Origin: Desulfobacteraceae bacterium
GTDB lineage: Bacteria; Desulfobacterota; Desulfobacteria; Desulfobacterales; Desulfobacteraceae
Reading direction: 5' to 3'
Assembly (NCBI GenBank): GCA_016744295.1
Contig: JADGEQ010000002.1
Location: 1-64,000, forward strand
Length of the DNA stretch: 64,000 bases
Positions within the stretch are counted from its first letter, which is position 1; the number at the start of each line of letters is the position of its first letter. Positions 19,111 through 28,258 of the stretch are shown piece after piece. Both the position numbers and the translations under genes were made by a program. The notes beneath the pieces are model-generated. The model searched no databases. It was not told the origin of the DNA and was given only the letters and a program-made list of their open reading frames with translations.

Positions 19111-20280
19111 ATGAGTGACTCTGTCAAACAAGCAATGGAAACATTAACCCAACAGTATTATAATGCAACTGTCACAGGATTGGGATTGGATCCCAATATG
19201 TTCCAGCTTTATCAAGGAAATGGGTCATCGCCTGGCACTTCCCAAGAAATGTGGAATATTTTTAATGTTGTTCCTCCTAAAACACTTACTAATTATTACG
19301 ATCCGAGTCAGGTGAATCTTTTTTCTGCTGATTATCAGTTAATTCTGACTTCATTGGTTGTTGGAAATGATTCTGATTTCCAGAATTGTATGAGTGATTA
19401 TTACATGCAATGGAAAAACTATTTCGATAAGAATCCTCCAGCAACCTTTGATGCAGAAACAATAACAGGTTTATTTAACAAATGGGCCATGATAAATGCG
19501 CCTGGTTGCGCCAGTTGTGTGTCTGGATTAACCAAAGCGCTTATTAATCCCGTTGGCATTGCTAATGTTGCATTTAGTAAGGCAGATGGGATATATGCCT
19601 GGAATAAAACGATTGATCGGTTGAAATCAAATATTGCAAGCGGTAGCCCTAAAACATTTACACTTGAAAGCAAAACAGCATCAAGTGATACCACTCATAC
19701 CTGGGTTGGCGGTGGCACATCCGTATTTTTCGATTTATTTTCCTTTGGTGGCGGCGGCGGCTATGATAAAATTACGACTCAAGCAACATCAGCTGGTGTA
19801 AAACTTGATGTAAAGTTTGAAAAAGTAACTACTTTTGCTGCCGGTCCCTACGCTTCTGCTGATCCGAATGATCCAATTCTATCTGAACGTTTCCCATGGT
19901 ATAATAGTGCTGTAATGTCACTTGCGTACCAAACTAAAGACAATACAGTTTGGAATAATCAAAAACCGACTACCTGGGAGAAAGCCTTTGGTTCCGACGG
20001 TTTTTTACAAAGGCTCGCGACTGCTATTGTCGTAGTTGATGGAGTTGAGGTATCCATGACATCAGAGGCTTCATACAGTAAATCTGAGCAGACCCAGATA
20101 CAAGCATCTGCCAGTGTTGGTTTCTGGCCTTTCTTCAGGGCCTCCGGATCAGGTGGTACCACAAACACAACAACGTTTAATGATGATGGACAATTTACGT
20201 GTACTACCAAAACGGTTTTGGGAAATCCATCAATCTTGGGTGTTTTGCAGACGCCTACTAAGCAAGCTTTTTCAAAATAA
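19111..20280 (+). CDS. Unknown protein, paralogue of the next gene
   Basis: 389 residues; AGGAGA stands nine bases before ATG 19111. No family recognised. It shares with the next gene a run of matching blocks: LYQG, TSQEMWNIFN, YYDP, NCM..YY..W, YAWNKT, PWY...VMS.AY.T.DNTVW and a C-terminal FLQR/FMQR region. Unlike its neighbour it has no signal peptide. The region ~205-225 is rich in Gly and Phe (FDLFSFGGGGGYDK) and the C-terminal part is rich in Ser, Thr and Ala with alternating polar residues, suggesting beta structure. Lipid or membrane interaction, as in pore-forming or secreted proteins, is possible but unproven. Confidence 0.75.
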   Translation: MSDSVKQAMETLTQQYYNATVTGLGLDPNMFQLYQGNGSSPGTSQEMWNIFNVVPPKTLTNYYDPSQVNLFSADYQLILTSLVVGNDSDFQNCMSDYYMQWKNYFDKNPPATFDAETITGLFNKWAMINAPGCASCVSGLTKALINPVGIANVAFSKADGIYAWNKTIDRLKSNIASGSPKTFTLESKTASSDTTHTWVGGGTSVFFDLFSFGGGGGYDKITTQATSAGVKLDVKFEKVTTFAAGPYASADPNDPILSERFPWYNSAVMSLAYQTKDNTVWNNQKPTTWEKAFGSDGFLQRLATAIVVVDGVEVSMTSEASYSKSEQTQIQASASVGFWPFFRASGSGGTTNTTTFNDDGQFTCTTKTVLGNPSILGVLQTPTKQAFSK

Positions 20281-20288
20281 TTATAGAC

Positions 20289-20326
20289 GCAACATGTTCT
20301 TTGATGAAAGTCAAAGAACATGTTGC
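20289..20326. terminator. Perfect 16-bp hairpin between the unknown paralogues
   Basis: GCAACATGTTCTTTGA (20289-20304) pairs perfectly with 20311-20326 across a six-base loop, starting nine bases after the stop of the first gene. No T-run follows, so it may act as an attenuator or mRNA-stabilising 3' end rather than a classical terminator. Confidence 0.6.
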
Positions 20327-20429
20327 ATATCCATTTTAGGCGTATCCAAAAATTGCGTGTTTTTATCGGAACGGACTTAATCTTTGGGGTTTTATCAGGC
20401 AATCTGATCCGTTTAGAGGCTTTGCAGAC

Positions 20430-21548
20430 ATGAGCAGACCTTATCTTTTTTTTTGTATAATATTAATAATAAACTTTTCTTCCTATCCTTGCATCGCACA
20501 ATGCTGCCCGGATGATCCGCCATCTCAAGTTCAAGTTGATGAAATTTTGTGTGATGCTTTGGCAGACAGATTAAATATTCACCCCGATCAAATTCTCTTG
20601 TATCAAGGGAGCGGACCGATGCCTTATACCTCCCAGGAAATGTGGAATATTTTTAATTCAATTCCAGCCGCTCAAACTGGCTATTATTATGATCCAGCTC
20701 AATATAATAACTTTTCTTCAGCGTATCAGCAAATCCTGTATTCACTCAAGCCGGTTCGTGATTCCACTTTTAAAAATTGTATGGGCGTTTACTATCAGAA
20801 ATGGTTGAATTATGTAAAAAAAAATCTTAACATATTTGATCCGATAACAAATGATTTGATAGTAAAACTATTTGAAGCTTGGTCAGAGGCTTATGCACCT
20901 GTAAAGAGTGGCTGCTTGACGGTATTAGTGGAATCTTTCAATAATTCTTTGAGTATCGCTATTCCTATGTTTGAAAATGCAAAGCAAAAATATGCCTGGA
21001 ACAAAACTGTCAATGAGATTCAAACAGATCTGGATGGGGGGGTACCCTTAACAATCACCCTGGATATCAGGGTGTCCCAAGAATTTAAACCGTTTACAAT
21101 TATGGGTAAAAATTATATTTCTCCGCAGATAATAAATATTAAACCATATCTTATTCAATTAGTGGTTAATTATGAGAAGATAATAGTGTTTTATTCTTTT
21201 CCCTATTCTATTATCGATAATCACAATACGATATTGCATCAATACACGCCATGGTATTATCCCAAAGTTATGTCATATGCATATGATACCCGGGATAATA
21301 CTGTGTGGAGCAAGAATAAAAGTATTAGTTGGGAAAAAGTTTTCGGGCAGAGCGGATTTATGCAAAGGGTATGTGTTGCCCTTGTCATCGCAAAAGGCGT
21401 AAACACGACAATTTCATACCATTACATTAATGGTGAAAAGGATAGCGATTTACAACAATTTGCAAAATCAAGCAAGAGTGAGGGGCCCTTTATTCTTGGT
21501 GTAATAATAAGGGATATTGATCAATTTATCAAAGGCAGTGAAAAATAG
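20430..21548 (+). CDS. Unknown secreted paralogue of the preceding gene
   Basis: 372 residues. The N-terminus is a typical Sec signal peptide (basic MSR, hydrophobic core to ~22, then CIAQCC), so the product is exported. The body aligns in blocks with the preceding protein over ~30-190 and again at ~265-320 (PWYYPKVMSYAYDTRDNTVW). It lacks the Gly-rich middle and the C-terminal Ser/Thr-rich tail of its neighbour. The two are probably a duplicated pair, one exported and one not. No known domain recognised. The ribosome site is weak (AGAGG, ~11 bases upstream). Confidence 0.7.
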   Translation: MSRPYLFFCIILIINFSSYPCIAQCCPDDPPSQVQVDEILCDALADRLNIHPDQILLYQGSGPMPYTSQEMWNIFNSIPAAQTGYYYDPAQYNNFSSAYQQILYSLKPVRDSTFKNCMGVYYQKWLNYVKKNLNIFDPITNDLIVKLFEAWSEAYAPVKSGCLTVLVESFNNSLSIAIPMFENAKQKYAWNKTVNEIQTDLDGGVPLTITLDIRVSQEFKPFTIMGKNYISPQIINIKPYLIQLVVNYEKIIVFYSFPYSIIDNHNTILHQYTPWYYPKVMSYAYDTRDNTVWSKNKSISWEKVFGQSGFMQRVCVALVIAKGVNTTISYHYINGEKDSDLQQFAKSSKSEGPFILGVIIRDIDQFIKGSEK

Positions 21549-21609
21549 TATGTCCCCAAAGCGGGTGTTCAAAAAAACTTGTTTCAGTTAGCAGCAAGCG
21601 GATATATTA

Positions 21610-24471
21610 TCAGTTCTTCAACTGGCGGGCGGTTGTTACAATGTCCGGGCGCCCGGTGAGACTGGCATAAAATATTCTTCCCATGAAAATGGAATCTCCG
21701 GTTGTGGTTTTAGGGAGCTGATCCTGGATTTTCAGTTTGACATTCTGGCAACTGGTCCCGGCAGCCAGGGCCCGTTCTCTTACCGTTTTGACCAGCTCTT
21801 TTCTGGCAAATTCATCGGCATCATCAAATTCTCTGAATTGGTGGGTTCCGGCAACCCCTTCCACTCGAAACCCCCCCTGGTCACCGGGGATGATCCGCAA
21901 TTGTTTTTTTATGACCACATTGCTGGTGATGGCACCGATGGCATTGGCCACATCGGCATCATCGGGCAGGATCGCCCGTCCACCTAAAGGTTGTACTGCT
22001 TTGGGAAGAAAATAGCCTATGGGGGCACCAATCCCTATGACCGGACGTTTAAGGGTTATGGACACCCCGTAGTGGGGGTTTTCCTGGCCGATGAGGTTTT
22101 TTATTAACACTTTGCACACAGGGCAGGTGTGAAGGGCTTCTGGATCTACCTCCTCGTCCAACTGGCGCTTCAACAGTTCAAGGGTCAATTGACGGGTCCC
22201 CATATCCAGAAGGATTTGGGTCAGTTCAGAGACCGGTTTTTGGGTCAGACATGAAAAGATGCCGCAGTATTCTTCGGTCATTTTCGTTTCCCATTTAATG
22301 AACTGGCCGGTTATGTGCAGCAGGTCTGTCAGGGTCAGGCCGCATCTCTGGACAATAAAATTTTCCTCCAGCCGCTGGAGAGGCAGGCCGCTGTCCGACA
22401 AAACATTGGTTTTTTGAACCAGTTCATCAATGGAATGGGGCCTTGTTTGCAGCAGAGAGATAATTTTTTCTTCCAGGGGGGTCAGGTTAATCTTTTTTAC
22501 CGAGCCTGTCATTGCCAGAATCTGCATCTTCCGGGTAGAGGTGGCATAATGTTTCATGTTCTGGTTTAAAAAGTTAATCGCCTCTTTTGTTCCGGAATGC
22601 ATTTGTCCCAGCCAGGCAATGGGCGCCACTCTTTTGGGGCCGATAATAAACTGTCCTTTTTCAAAAGTGATCAGGCTGTCCCCGCCAAGGCCTGCGGTTC
22701 GAATCTCAAGGGCCTGGACATGGGTTCGGTGTCCCCCTACGTTGGACCCCTGTTCATTGAGGCGGACCTGATTGTTCTCAAGGGCCGCCGTATCCGTGGT
22801 GGTTCCCCCCATGTCCACTACCAGTGCATCGTTAATTCCGGTCAGATGCCTGGCGCCGGCAACAGAGGCGGCAGGTCCTGAGAGGATGGTTTCGACCGGT
22901 CGCTTTTTGGCCATGGTCGAACTCATCAATGTTCCATCTCCTTTTACCACAACGATGGGGGCATGGATGCCCAGGGTATCCATGGCTTTTTCGAGGTCGG
23001 AAAGCAACCCTGTCAGCCTCGGGATAATCCTTGCGTTGAGCATGGCGGTGACGGCCCGGGTCTGAAAATTTAGGGAATCAGACAATTCATGGCCGCAACT
23101 CACAAAGAGGCCGGTCACCTCCTGGATGATTTCTTTGACCTGGATTTCATGGGCAGGGTTGATGGATCCGGCATAACCGGATACGGCAAAGGCGGTTACC
23201 CCGTGGTTTTCAACCATTTGCAATATCTGCTGCCTCACTTGATCCGGATCAATGGGAATAACCTCTTTACCCGTGATTTTCAGCTGCCCTTTGATGACGG
23301 ATTTTGGGTGGTGGTCAATATTTTTTTCAATGCCGAGACCCGGGGCTGGCATGAGGATCATGCCGACCTTTTGTCCTTCATTTTCAACAATTGCATTGGT
23401 GGCAAGGGTGGTGGACAAGGAGACCAGTTCTACTTTCAGCAGTTTTTTGGGGTCCAGCTTTTTCAGGGCCTTGTTGATGCCGATGGCAAAATCCCATTTT
23501 GTGGTCAATGATTTGCTCTTGAACAGGGTACTATTGTTTTCAAGATCATAGATGACAGTATCGGTGTAGGTGCCGCCGGCATCTATACCCAACCCTATTT
23601 TTACCCTGGATTCCCCGGGAATGGGCTGTCCTTGAACCTCTATGCTGGAATCGGTGTCTGACACCGGGGTGCCCGGGGACAGGATCGGCTGGGCAGAAAG
23701 GGTGGAGTGGATGGCATCAAATCCAATCACATGGTGAGGCGGTACCAATAAAATATCCGGGCAGGATTCACAGGCCGTGATCAGTTGTTTGATCAGGGCC
23801 TGGCTTCCCTGTATTTTGTCATACTTCCAATTGTATTCGTCGGCCATCTCTTTGGCGTATCTTTCATATCGGTCAGATTTTTTTGCCCCGGTTTCAATAA
23901 ATGCCGCCCGTTGATAATTTTTTTGCCAGGAATTTAAGAAATCAAAGGTCTGGTGGGCAGCCGCTTGGCCGTATTCATCAACAAGATCATTGAAATTCAG
24001 CTTTTGCTCACCAAAATTTACCCACTGCTTTCTTTGGGATATGGGGTCTGTTTTTTCTTCACACCATCCAGCCGAGAGATAATAGGTCCCTGGATATTTT
24101 TTAAACTCCCGCTTGTAGGCCTGGTCCCCCCCCAGGAAGAGGGCAATGCAGTCATGGACCTTGGGAATGCTCAGGGGGATGTTTCTGGATTGAATCCCGA
24201 TGGTTCCCTTGCCGCAGATGCCGTATCCAATGATAATCCGGTCACACAGGCCCGATGCGGATATTTCATCAATGGCTGCCTGCAGTTTTTCCTTGAGCAG
24301 TCTGGGGCTGTTGTGAAGCCCGGCTTCCAAAAATTTATAGGAGATATCCAGTCCCAGTTTTTCGGCACTGTGTTTCATGTCAACGGCCAGAACCGCGCAG
24401 GCAATTACATATGTTTTTTTTTCCAAGGGATGACTCCGATCGGTTTTTTTATGGTTGAATCCAATATTCAC
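21610..24471 (-). CDS. DUF1638-hydantoinase/oxoprolinase fusion
   Basis: 953 residues. The first ~240 match DUF1638 (CAVLAVDMKHSAEKLG, GYGICGKGTIG, Cys-rich GWCEEKTD), a domain of unknown function often encoded beside MttB-type methyltransferases. Residues ~290-950 are a HyuA-like hydantoinase/oxoprolinase of the ASKHA ATPase class, with phosphate-binding motif GIDAGGTYTDTVIYD, a second at VVDMGGTTTDTAAL and ~GPAASVAGARHLTG. A CPVC pair lies near residue ~780. GTG 24471 starts 12 nt after the FAD-enzyme gene, with only a weak ribosome site. HyuA proteins open cyclic amides with ATP; no HyuB partner is present. In this operon it may instead act on corrinoid or methyl-amine chemistry; that is inference. 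Confidence 0.8.
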   Translation of the reverse strand: MNIGFNHKKTDRSHPLEKKTYVIACAVLAVDMKHSAEKLGLDISYKFLEAGLHNSPRLLKEKLQAAIDEISASGLCDRIIIGYGICGKGTIGIQSRNIPLSIPKVHDCIALFLGGDQAYKREFKKYPGTYYLSAGWCEEKTDPISQRKQWVNFGEQKLNFNDLVDEYGQAAAHQTFDFLNSWQKNYQRAAFIETGAKKSDRYERYAKEMADEYNWKYDKIQGSQALIKQLITACESCPDILLVPPHHVIGFDAIHSTLSAQPILSPGTPVSDTDSSIEVQGQPIPGESRVKIGLGIDAGGTYTDTVIYDLENNSTLFKSKSLTTKWDFAIGINKALKKLDPKKLLKVELVSLSTTLATNAIVENEGQKVGMILMPAPGLGIEKNIDHHPKSVIKGQLKITGKEVIPIDPDQVRQQILQMVENHGVTAFAVSGYAGSINPAHEIQVKEIIQEVTGLFVSCGHELSDSLNFQTRAVTAMLNARIIPRLTGLLSDLEKAMDTLGIHAPIVVVKGDGTLMSSTMAKKRPVETILSGPAASVAGARHLTGINDALVVDMGGTTTDTAALENNQVRLNEQGSNVGGHRTHVQALEIRTAGLGGDSLITFEKGQFIIGPKRVAPIAWLGQMHSGTKEAINFLNQNMKHYATSTRKMQILAMTGSVKKINLTPLEEKIISLLQTRPHSIDELVQKTNVLSDSGLPLQRLEENFIVQRCGLTLTDLLHITGQFIKWETKMTEEYCGIFSCLTQKPVSELTQILLDMGTRQLTLELLKRQLDEEVDPEALHTCPVCKVLIKNLIGQENPHYGVSITLKRPVIGIGAPIGYFLPKAVQPLGGRAILPDDADVANAIGAITSNVVIKKQLRIIPGDQGGFRVEGVAGTHQFREFDDADEFARKELVKTVRERALAAGTSCQNVKLKIQDQLPKTTTGDSIFMGRIFYASLTGRPDIVTTARQLKN

Positions 24472-24482
24472 CTGGGATGTTT

Positions 24483-25688
24483 TTATTTAAGAAAGGTATC
24501 TCCCTTTTCATAATTTCCTTCTTTAAACCGACTGTAGCGCAGGGGATTGTCTCGGTTGTCCATTTTTCCTGTGGCAATATCCGCCACCCGCTTACCCGCT
24601 TCCGGCGCCATCATAACCCCGCACCAATACCCGCAGTTTAAATGCAGTCCTTTTACCTCGTCACAGGGACCGATGACCGGTTTATCATCCGGAGTATATA
24701 CATAAAATCCTGCTGATACGTCAATATCGTCTCCCTTTAATTCTTCTGCAATGGTTTCAAAAAACGGGTTGAGCCGGGATGCCCTGTGGATGGATTCCGC
24801 TGCAAAGTCCCAGTCCGTGGCCGGCTCATCGGAGGGGGCAGATTCGGGTTCATTCGGGTCTACCCAGGCACATAAAACGCCACCTGCCTCCGGCCGCCAA
24901 TACCCGTGATTGTTCAAATCCACGGTAAAGGGTGCATCCTTTGGCACCATTGGGCTGGCGGTTCTGATAAAGGCCTTTTGCCGTCGAACAGTTCTGAAGG
25001 GCAGGGTAACCCCAGCCATTTCCCCGATTATTCTGGCATAGGGGCCGGCACAATTCACCACCATCCGGGTATGGATGGTCCCTTTGTTTGTTTCAACGGC
25101 GCAGACGCCATCCGTATCGGTTTGAATTCCTGTCACCTGGGTCCGGATAAAAAAACGGGCGTTTTTTGATCCCTTGGCAAACCCATAGGTGGTTTCATGG
25201 GTGGATATCCATCCGTCACGGTTGTTAAAGGTTGCCCCCAGGGCCTGGGGCGCAAGAAAGGGAAAGCGTTTATGAAGGTCATCACCCGTGATGAGTTCTG
25301 ATCCGGGAATGCCCAAGGTTTTATATTGGGTGACTGCCCGTTTAAGATCCGGCATCATATCCGGATCATCGGTGACAAACAGATATCCTTTCTGGGTGAT
25401 TGCAATGTCAATATCCGGTAGTTCCACAACATCCTTGAATTTTTCAAACATTTCCACACTGGGAAGAGCAATGTCTGCCATGGCCTTTTCCGTAAATTGG
25501 GTCCGGAAACACTCGGCACTTGCGGCCGTGGTCAAACTGGAAAGGCCGTCCCGCTTTTCAACAAGGATAACCTTGAATCCGGCCTTTGACAGCCAGAATG
25601 CCGTTGCCGTTCCGACAATACCACCGCCGATGACAACGGCATCACAGGTTTCACTCGTAAACGCTTGGGGAACAATTATGTCGCTCAT
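24483..25688 (-). CDS. FAD-dependent amine oxidoreductase, sarcosine-oxidase beta-like
   Basis: 401 residues of the DAO family. The N-terminal Rossmann motif VVIGGGIVGTATAFWLSKAG binds FAD; a conserved AECFRTQF follows and the C-terminus has VIGPCDEVKGLHLNCGYWCG, as in SoxB and related secondary-amine oxidases. The likely reaction is oxidative demethylation of an N-methyl amino acid such as sarcosine, with electrons passed to an acceptor (ETF is encoded in the divergent operon). No alpha, gamma or delta subunits of heterotetrameric sarcosine oxidase are present. It is third in the minus-strand mttB operon. Confidence 0.8.
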   Translation of the reverse strand: MSDIIVPQAFTSETCDAVVIGGGIVGTATAFWLSKAGFKVILVEKRDGLSSLTTAASAECFRTQFTEKAMADIALPSVEMFEKFKDVVELPDIDIAITQKGYLFVTDDPDMMPDLKRAVTQYKTLGIPGSELITGDDLHKRFPFLAPQALGATFNNRDGWISTHETTYGFAKGSKNARFFIRTQVTGIQTDTDGVCAVETNKGTIHTRMVVNCAGPYARIIGEMAGVTLPFRTVRRQKAFIRTASPMVPKDAPFTVDLNNHGYWRPEAGGVLCAWVDPNEPESAPSDEPATDWDFAAESIHRASRLNPFFETIAEELKGDDIDVSAGFYVYTPDDKPVIGPCDEVKGLHLNCGYWCGVMMAPEAGKRVADIATGKMDNRDNPLRYSRFKEGNYEKGDTFLK

Positions 25689-25743
25689 TTTATTTTTCCT
25701 TTTTTGTAAATGGTTTCAGGCCCATATTTTCACGGCTTTTTTT

Positions 25744-26625
25744 CTATCTTCCTATGTTTAAAACCTGACGGCAGTACTGGATGCTTTTCATGACGGCATC
25801 ATATTCTTTTTTCCTGGCTATTTCAGGGCCGTCTTCTCCGGCATCCCATTCCACTTCTATGTTGATGCGGTTCATTTTGGAGGTTTCTTCGAAAATGGCC
25901 ACGGCTTTTTTTAAATCAATGTCTCCGTCACCGCAGGCAACTCCGGTAAACTTGCACCCAAATTGATCCCGTTCAATCCTGTGGTCACAAAAATGATTTG
26001 TAAAAGATCTGGGGGCAAGGGTTTGGATGGCTGTCATGGGATCTTCCAGGACCATCACGGAATTCACCGTATCCACACAGGCACCCACCATGGGGTGGTT
26101 GACCTGGTCAATCAGCCATAAAATCTCGCTGGCAAAGGATTCAGTATGGTTCTCAAATGCCAGTCTGACACCGGTCTCTTCTAATAAGGGCAGAACTTTT
26201 TCCGTAAGGTGTGTAATCTTTTTGAGCTGTCCCATGACCTCAGGATGATGGCGGCTTGCACAAAGGGGGCGGGGCCGCCGCAGATCCAGGCTGACTTTTC
26301 CGATATCCGATCCAAGGGTGTGGGCGATCCTGACACCCTCTTCCAGGGTGTGGGTTAGTCTGGGATCAAATTCCTCATCCAAAGAAAAATTGTATTCAAG
26401 ATAAAGAGAGTGATCTGCTGCCGCATCCCTAACCTTTAAAAGTTGCGCTTTGTCAGTGGATTCACAGTCAACCGCGGTTATATGAAGTCCGTCAAGCCCT
26501 GTTTCAACTGCCCAGTCCATGAGTTTAAATATGTCCATCACCCGCGGCCAGGCAAGCTTGTGTCCACCCCAGTTCTGACCCATTCCGTGCAAATGAAAGC
26601 TGTATGTGTGCAATCCTAGTAACAT
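25744..26625 (-). CDS. Xylose-isomerase-like TIM-barrel protein (sugar phosphate isomerase/epimerase family)
   Basis: 293 residues of the AP-endonuclease-2/xylose-isomerase-like fold. Metal ligands are visible in LAFENHTESFAS (Glu at ~150), VGACVDTVNS (Asp at ~185), the FTNHFCDH motif (His ~215) and INIEVEWD (Glu ~255). Such proteins isomerise or epimerise small hydroxy or keto compounds, or hydrolyse related substrates. It lies 32 nt after mttB and 55 nt before the FAD enzyme, so it belongs to the methylated-amine operon; the substrate is unknown. Confidence 0.8.
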   Translation of the reverse strand: MLLGLHTYSFHLHGMGQNWGGHKLAWPRVMDIFKLMDWAVETGLDGLHITAVDCESTDKAQLLKVRDAAADHSLYLEYNFSLDEEFDPRLTHTLEEGVRIAHTLGSDIGKVSLDLRRPRPLCASRHHPEVMGQLKKITHLTEKVLPLLEETGVRLAFENHTESFASEILWLIDQVNHPMVGACVDTVNSVMVLEDPMTAIQTLAPRSFTNHFCDHRIERDQFGCKFTGVACGDGDIDLKKAVAIFEETSKMNRINIEVEWDAGEDGPEIARKKEYDAVMKSIQYCRQVLNIGR

Positions 26626-26657
26626 GTTTGTCTCCTGTTGTTTCCGGGTTAGTAAGT

Positions 26658-28076
26658 TTATGGGTTACGAACAGATGCCATGTAGGTATCCAGTTCTTTG
26701 CGGATTGAGTTGTCCATTTCCGGTTCTTTATAGTTCTCAAGAATTTTTTTATATTTTGCATTGGCCCGCTGTTCCATGGTCATACCGCCCTTGCGGGTCC
26801 AGCTGTCAAAGTTGTCCCGTTCTTCCATGATCGGGGCATAGAATTCCTGTCTGAAATGCTTGAAGGTATGGGGGTGGGTGAGAAATTCTCCTCCGGGACC
26901 CACTTGATTTATGGCTTCCATTGCCAGTTTTTCTGCTGTGATCGTTTCCCCTCGTTTGATCCGTTTGCACATGCCGCAGATTTCACTGTCAATGATAAAT
27001 TTTTCATAGGATGCCGTAATATATCCCTCCAGGATGCCGGCGGCGTGGAGGACAAAATTGATACCGCTGGTGGTGGCCGCCATCATACTCATCATGGATT
27101 CATAGGCTGCCTGGGAATCTACGGTTTTGGCATCGGTCAGGGCCCCGCCCCCCCGGACAGGAATATTGTAAAATCTTGCCATCTGGGCGGTTGCAGCCGT
27201 ATTCACCGCCATTTCCGGAGCACCAATACTTAGGGTGCCGTACCGCATGGCCGTGGCCGAAGAGGACCCGGCAAAGACAACGGGGGTTCCAGGACGAACC
27301 AGCTGTGCCAGAATGATGCCGGCAAGGATTTCAGCATTTTGAACCACCAGGGTGCCCTCCATGGTGACAGGGGCAGTGGCCCCTGCAATGGAAAGAGAAG
27401 AGATCAGCTGGGGCATGCCGGCTCGGGCATATTCCATAATACCGCCACACATTTTGTCGTCATAGGCCAGGGGGGTCAGTGAGCACAGAATGCTGATAAA
27501 GGGAGGCTTTTTTGCCATTTCTTCACGGCTTCCAAAAACTCGGGATGCCATTTCAATGGTTTGTTTTGCATCTGTGGCACCGGTTCCCGCTCCCATGAAC
27601 GGCTTGTCCGAAAGGATCATGGACGCATAAAGTCGTTCCGCATTTCGATGATCAACCGGGATATCATTGGGTTCGGTCATCATGCCCCCGGTGATATCAA
27701 TGTAGGGGCTCGCATAGGCCAGTTTGGCAAAATTCTTATAATCGTCAAGGGTTCCATGTCTCCGTCCTTTGTCCATATCATGGACAAAAGGCGCACCATA
27801 ACAGGGGATAAAGGCAATATGATCCCCTCCGATCTCAACATTTTTTTCAGGATTTCTGGCATGGAGGGTAAATTGAGACGGGGCCATCTTAATCTGTTGT
27901 TCAACCAGCTTTTTGGGAAAAAATACCCGCTGCCCATCTATCTTACAACCGGCTTTGGCCAAAAGATCCCTTGCAGGTTCATAGGCGAATACCAGCCCGG
28001 TTGTTTCCATTATGGTCAGTGTTGCCTCGTGAATCTGCTCTATTTGGTCGGATGAAAAATACTCGAAGTATCCCAT
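26658..28076 (-). CDS. MttB-family trimethylamine/quaternary-amine:corrinoid methyltransferase (non-pyrrolysine)
   Basis: 472 residues from ATG 28076, the usual family length, with no in-frame amber codon, so it belongs to the non-pyrrolysine MttB branch (members act on glycine betaine, proline betaine, carnitine or similar). GGGGAG stands seven bases before this ATG; the longer frame from 28145 would begin inside the sigma-54 promoter and is rejected. It would transfer a methyl group from a quaternary amine to a corrinoid protein. No corrinoid protein, MtbA-like second methyltransferase or RACE activator is encoded in the window. It heads the operon with the TIM-barrel, FAD-enzyme and DUF1638-hydantoinase genes. 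Glycine betaine is the likeliest substrate given the dimethylglycine-dehydrogenase-like and BCCT genes nearby. Confidence 0.88.
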   Translation of the reverse strand: MGYFEYFSSDQIEQIHEATLTIMETTGLVFAYEPARDLLAKAGCKIDGQRVFFPKKLVEQQIKMAPSQFTLHARNPEKNVEIGGDHIAFIPCYGAPFVHDMDKGRRHGTLDDYKNFAKLAYASPYIDITGGMMTEPNDIPVDHRNAERLYASMILSDKPFMGAGTGATDAKQTIEMASRVFGSREEMAKKPPFISILCSLTPLAYDDKMCGGIMEYARAGMPQLISSLSIAGATAPVTMEGTLVVQNAEILAGIILAQLVRPGTPVVFAGSSSATAMRYGTLSIGAPEMAVNTAATAQMARFYNIPVRGGGALTDAKTVDSQAAYESMMSMMAATTSGINFVLHAAGILEGYITASYEKFIIDSEICGMCKRIKRGETITAEKLAMEAINQVGPGGEFLTHPHTFKHFRQEFYAPIMEERDNFDSWTRKGGMTMEQRANAKYKKILENYKEPEMDNSIRKELDTYMASVRNP

Positions 28077-28133
28077 GGTTAAGCTCCCCTGGTCTGAATA
28101 GTTATTGCCTAATCTCAATTGGTTCCATGGTTT

Positions 28134-28149
28134 TGCAGGATCCATGCCA
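28134..28149 (-). promoter_or_regulatory. Sigma-54 promoter of the mttB operon
   Basis: On the minus strand the sequence reads TGGCATGGATCCTGCA: GG and GC are separated by exactly ten bases, close to the consensus TGGCACG-N4-TTGCA. Transcription would start near 28123, leaving a leader of about 47 nt to ATG 28076. The PAS/sigma-54 activator is encoded divergently 250 bp away. Confidence 0.8.
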
Positions 28150-28258
28150 TTTGTTTTTTGTCTGCGATGGATTGGTGGTATTCGTTTTTATCTTAGTGGG
28201 TTACCAAGTTGTATTCTCTTTTTTGCACGAAGGAATCAGGTGGGGTGTAGTAGAAAAG

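Noticed and set aside
26658-28076. Pyrrolysine (amber) readthrough in the MttB-family gene
   Set aside because: The frame is full-length without any internal TAG.
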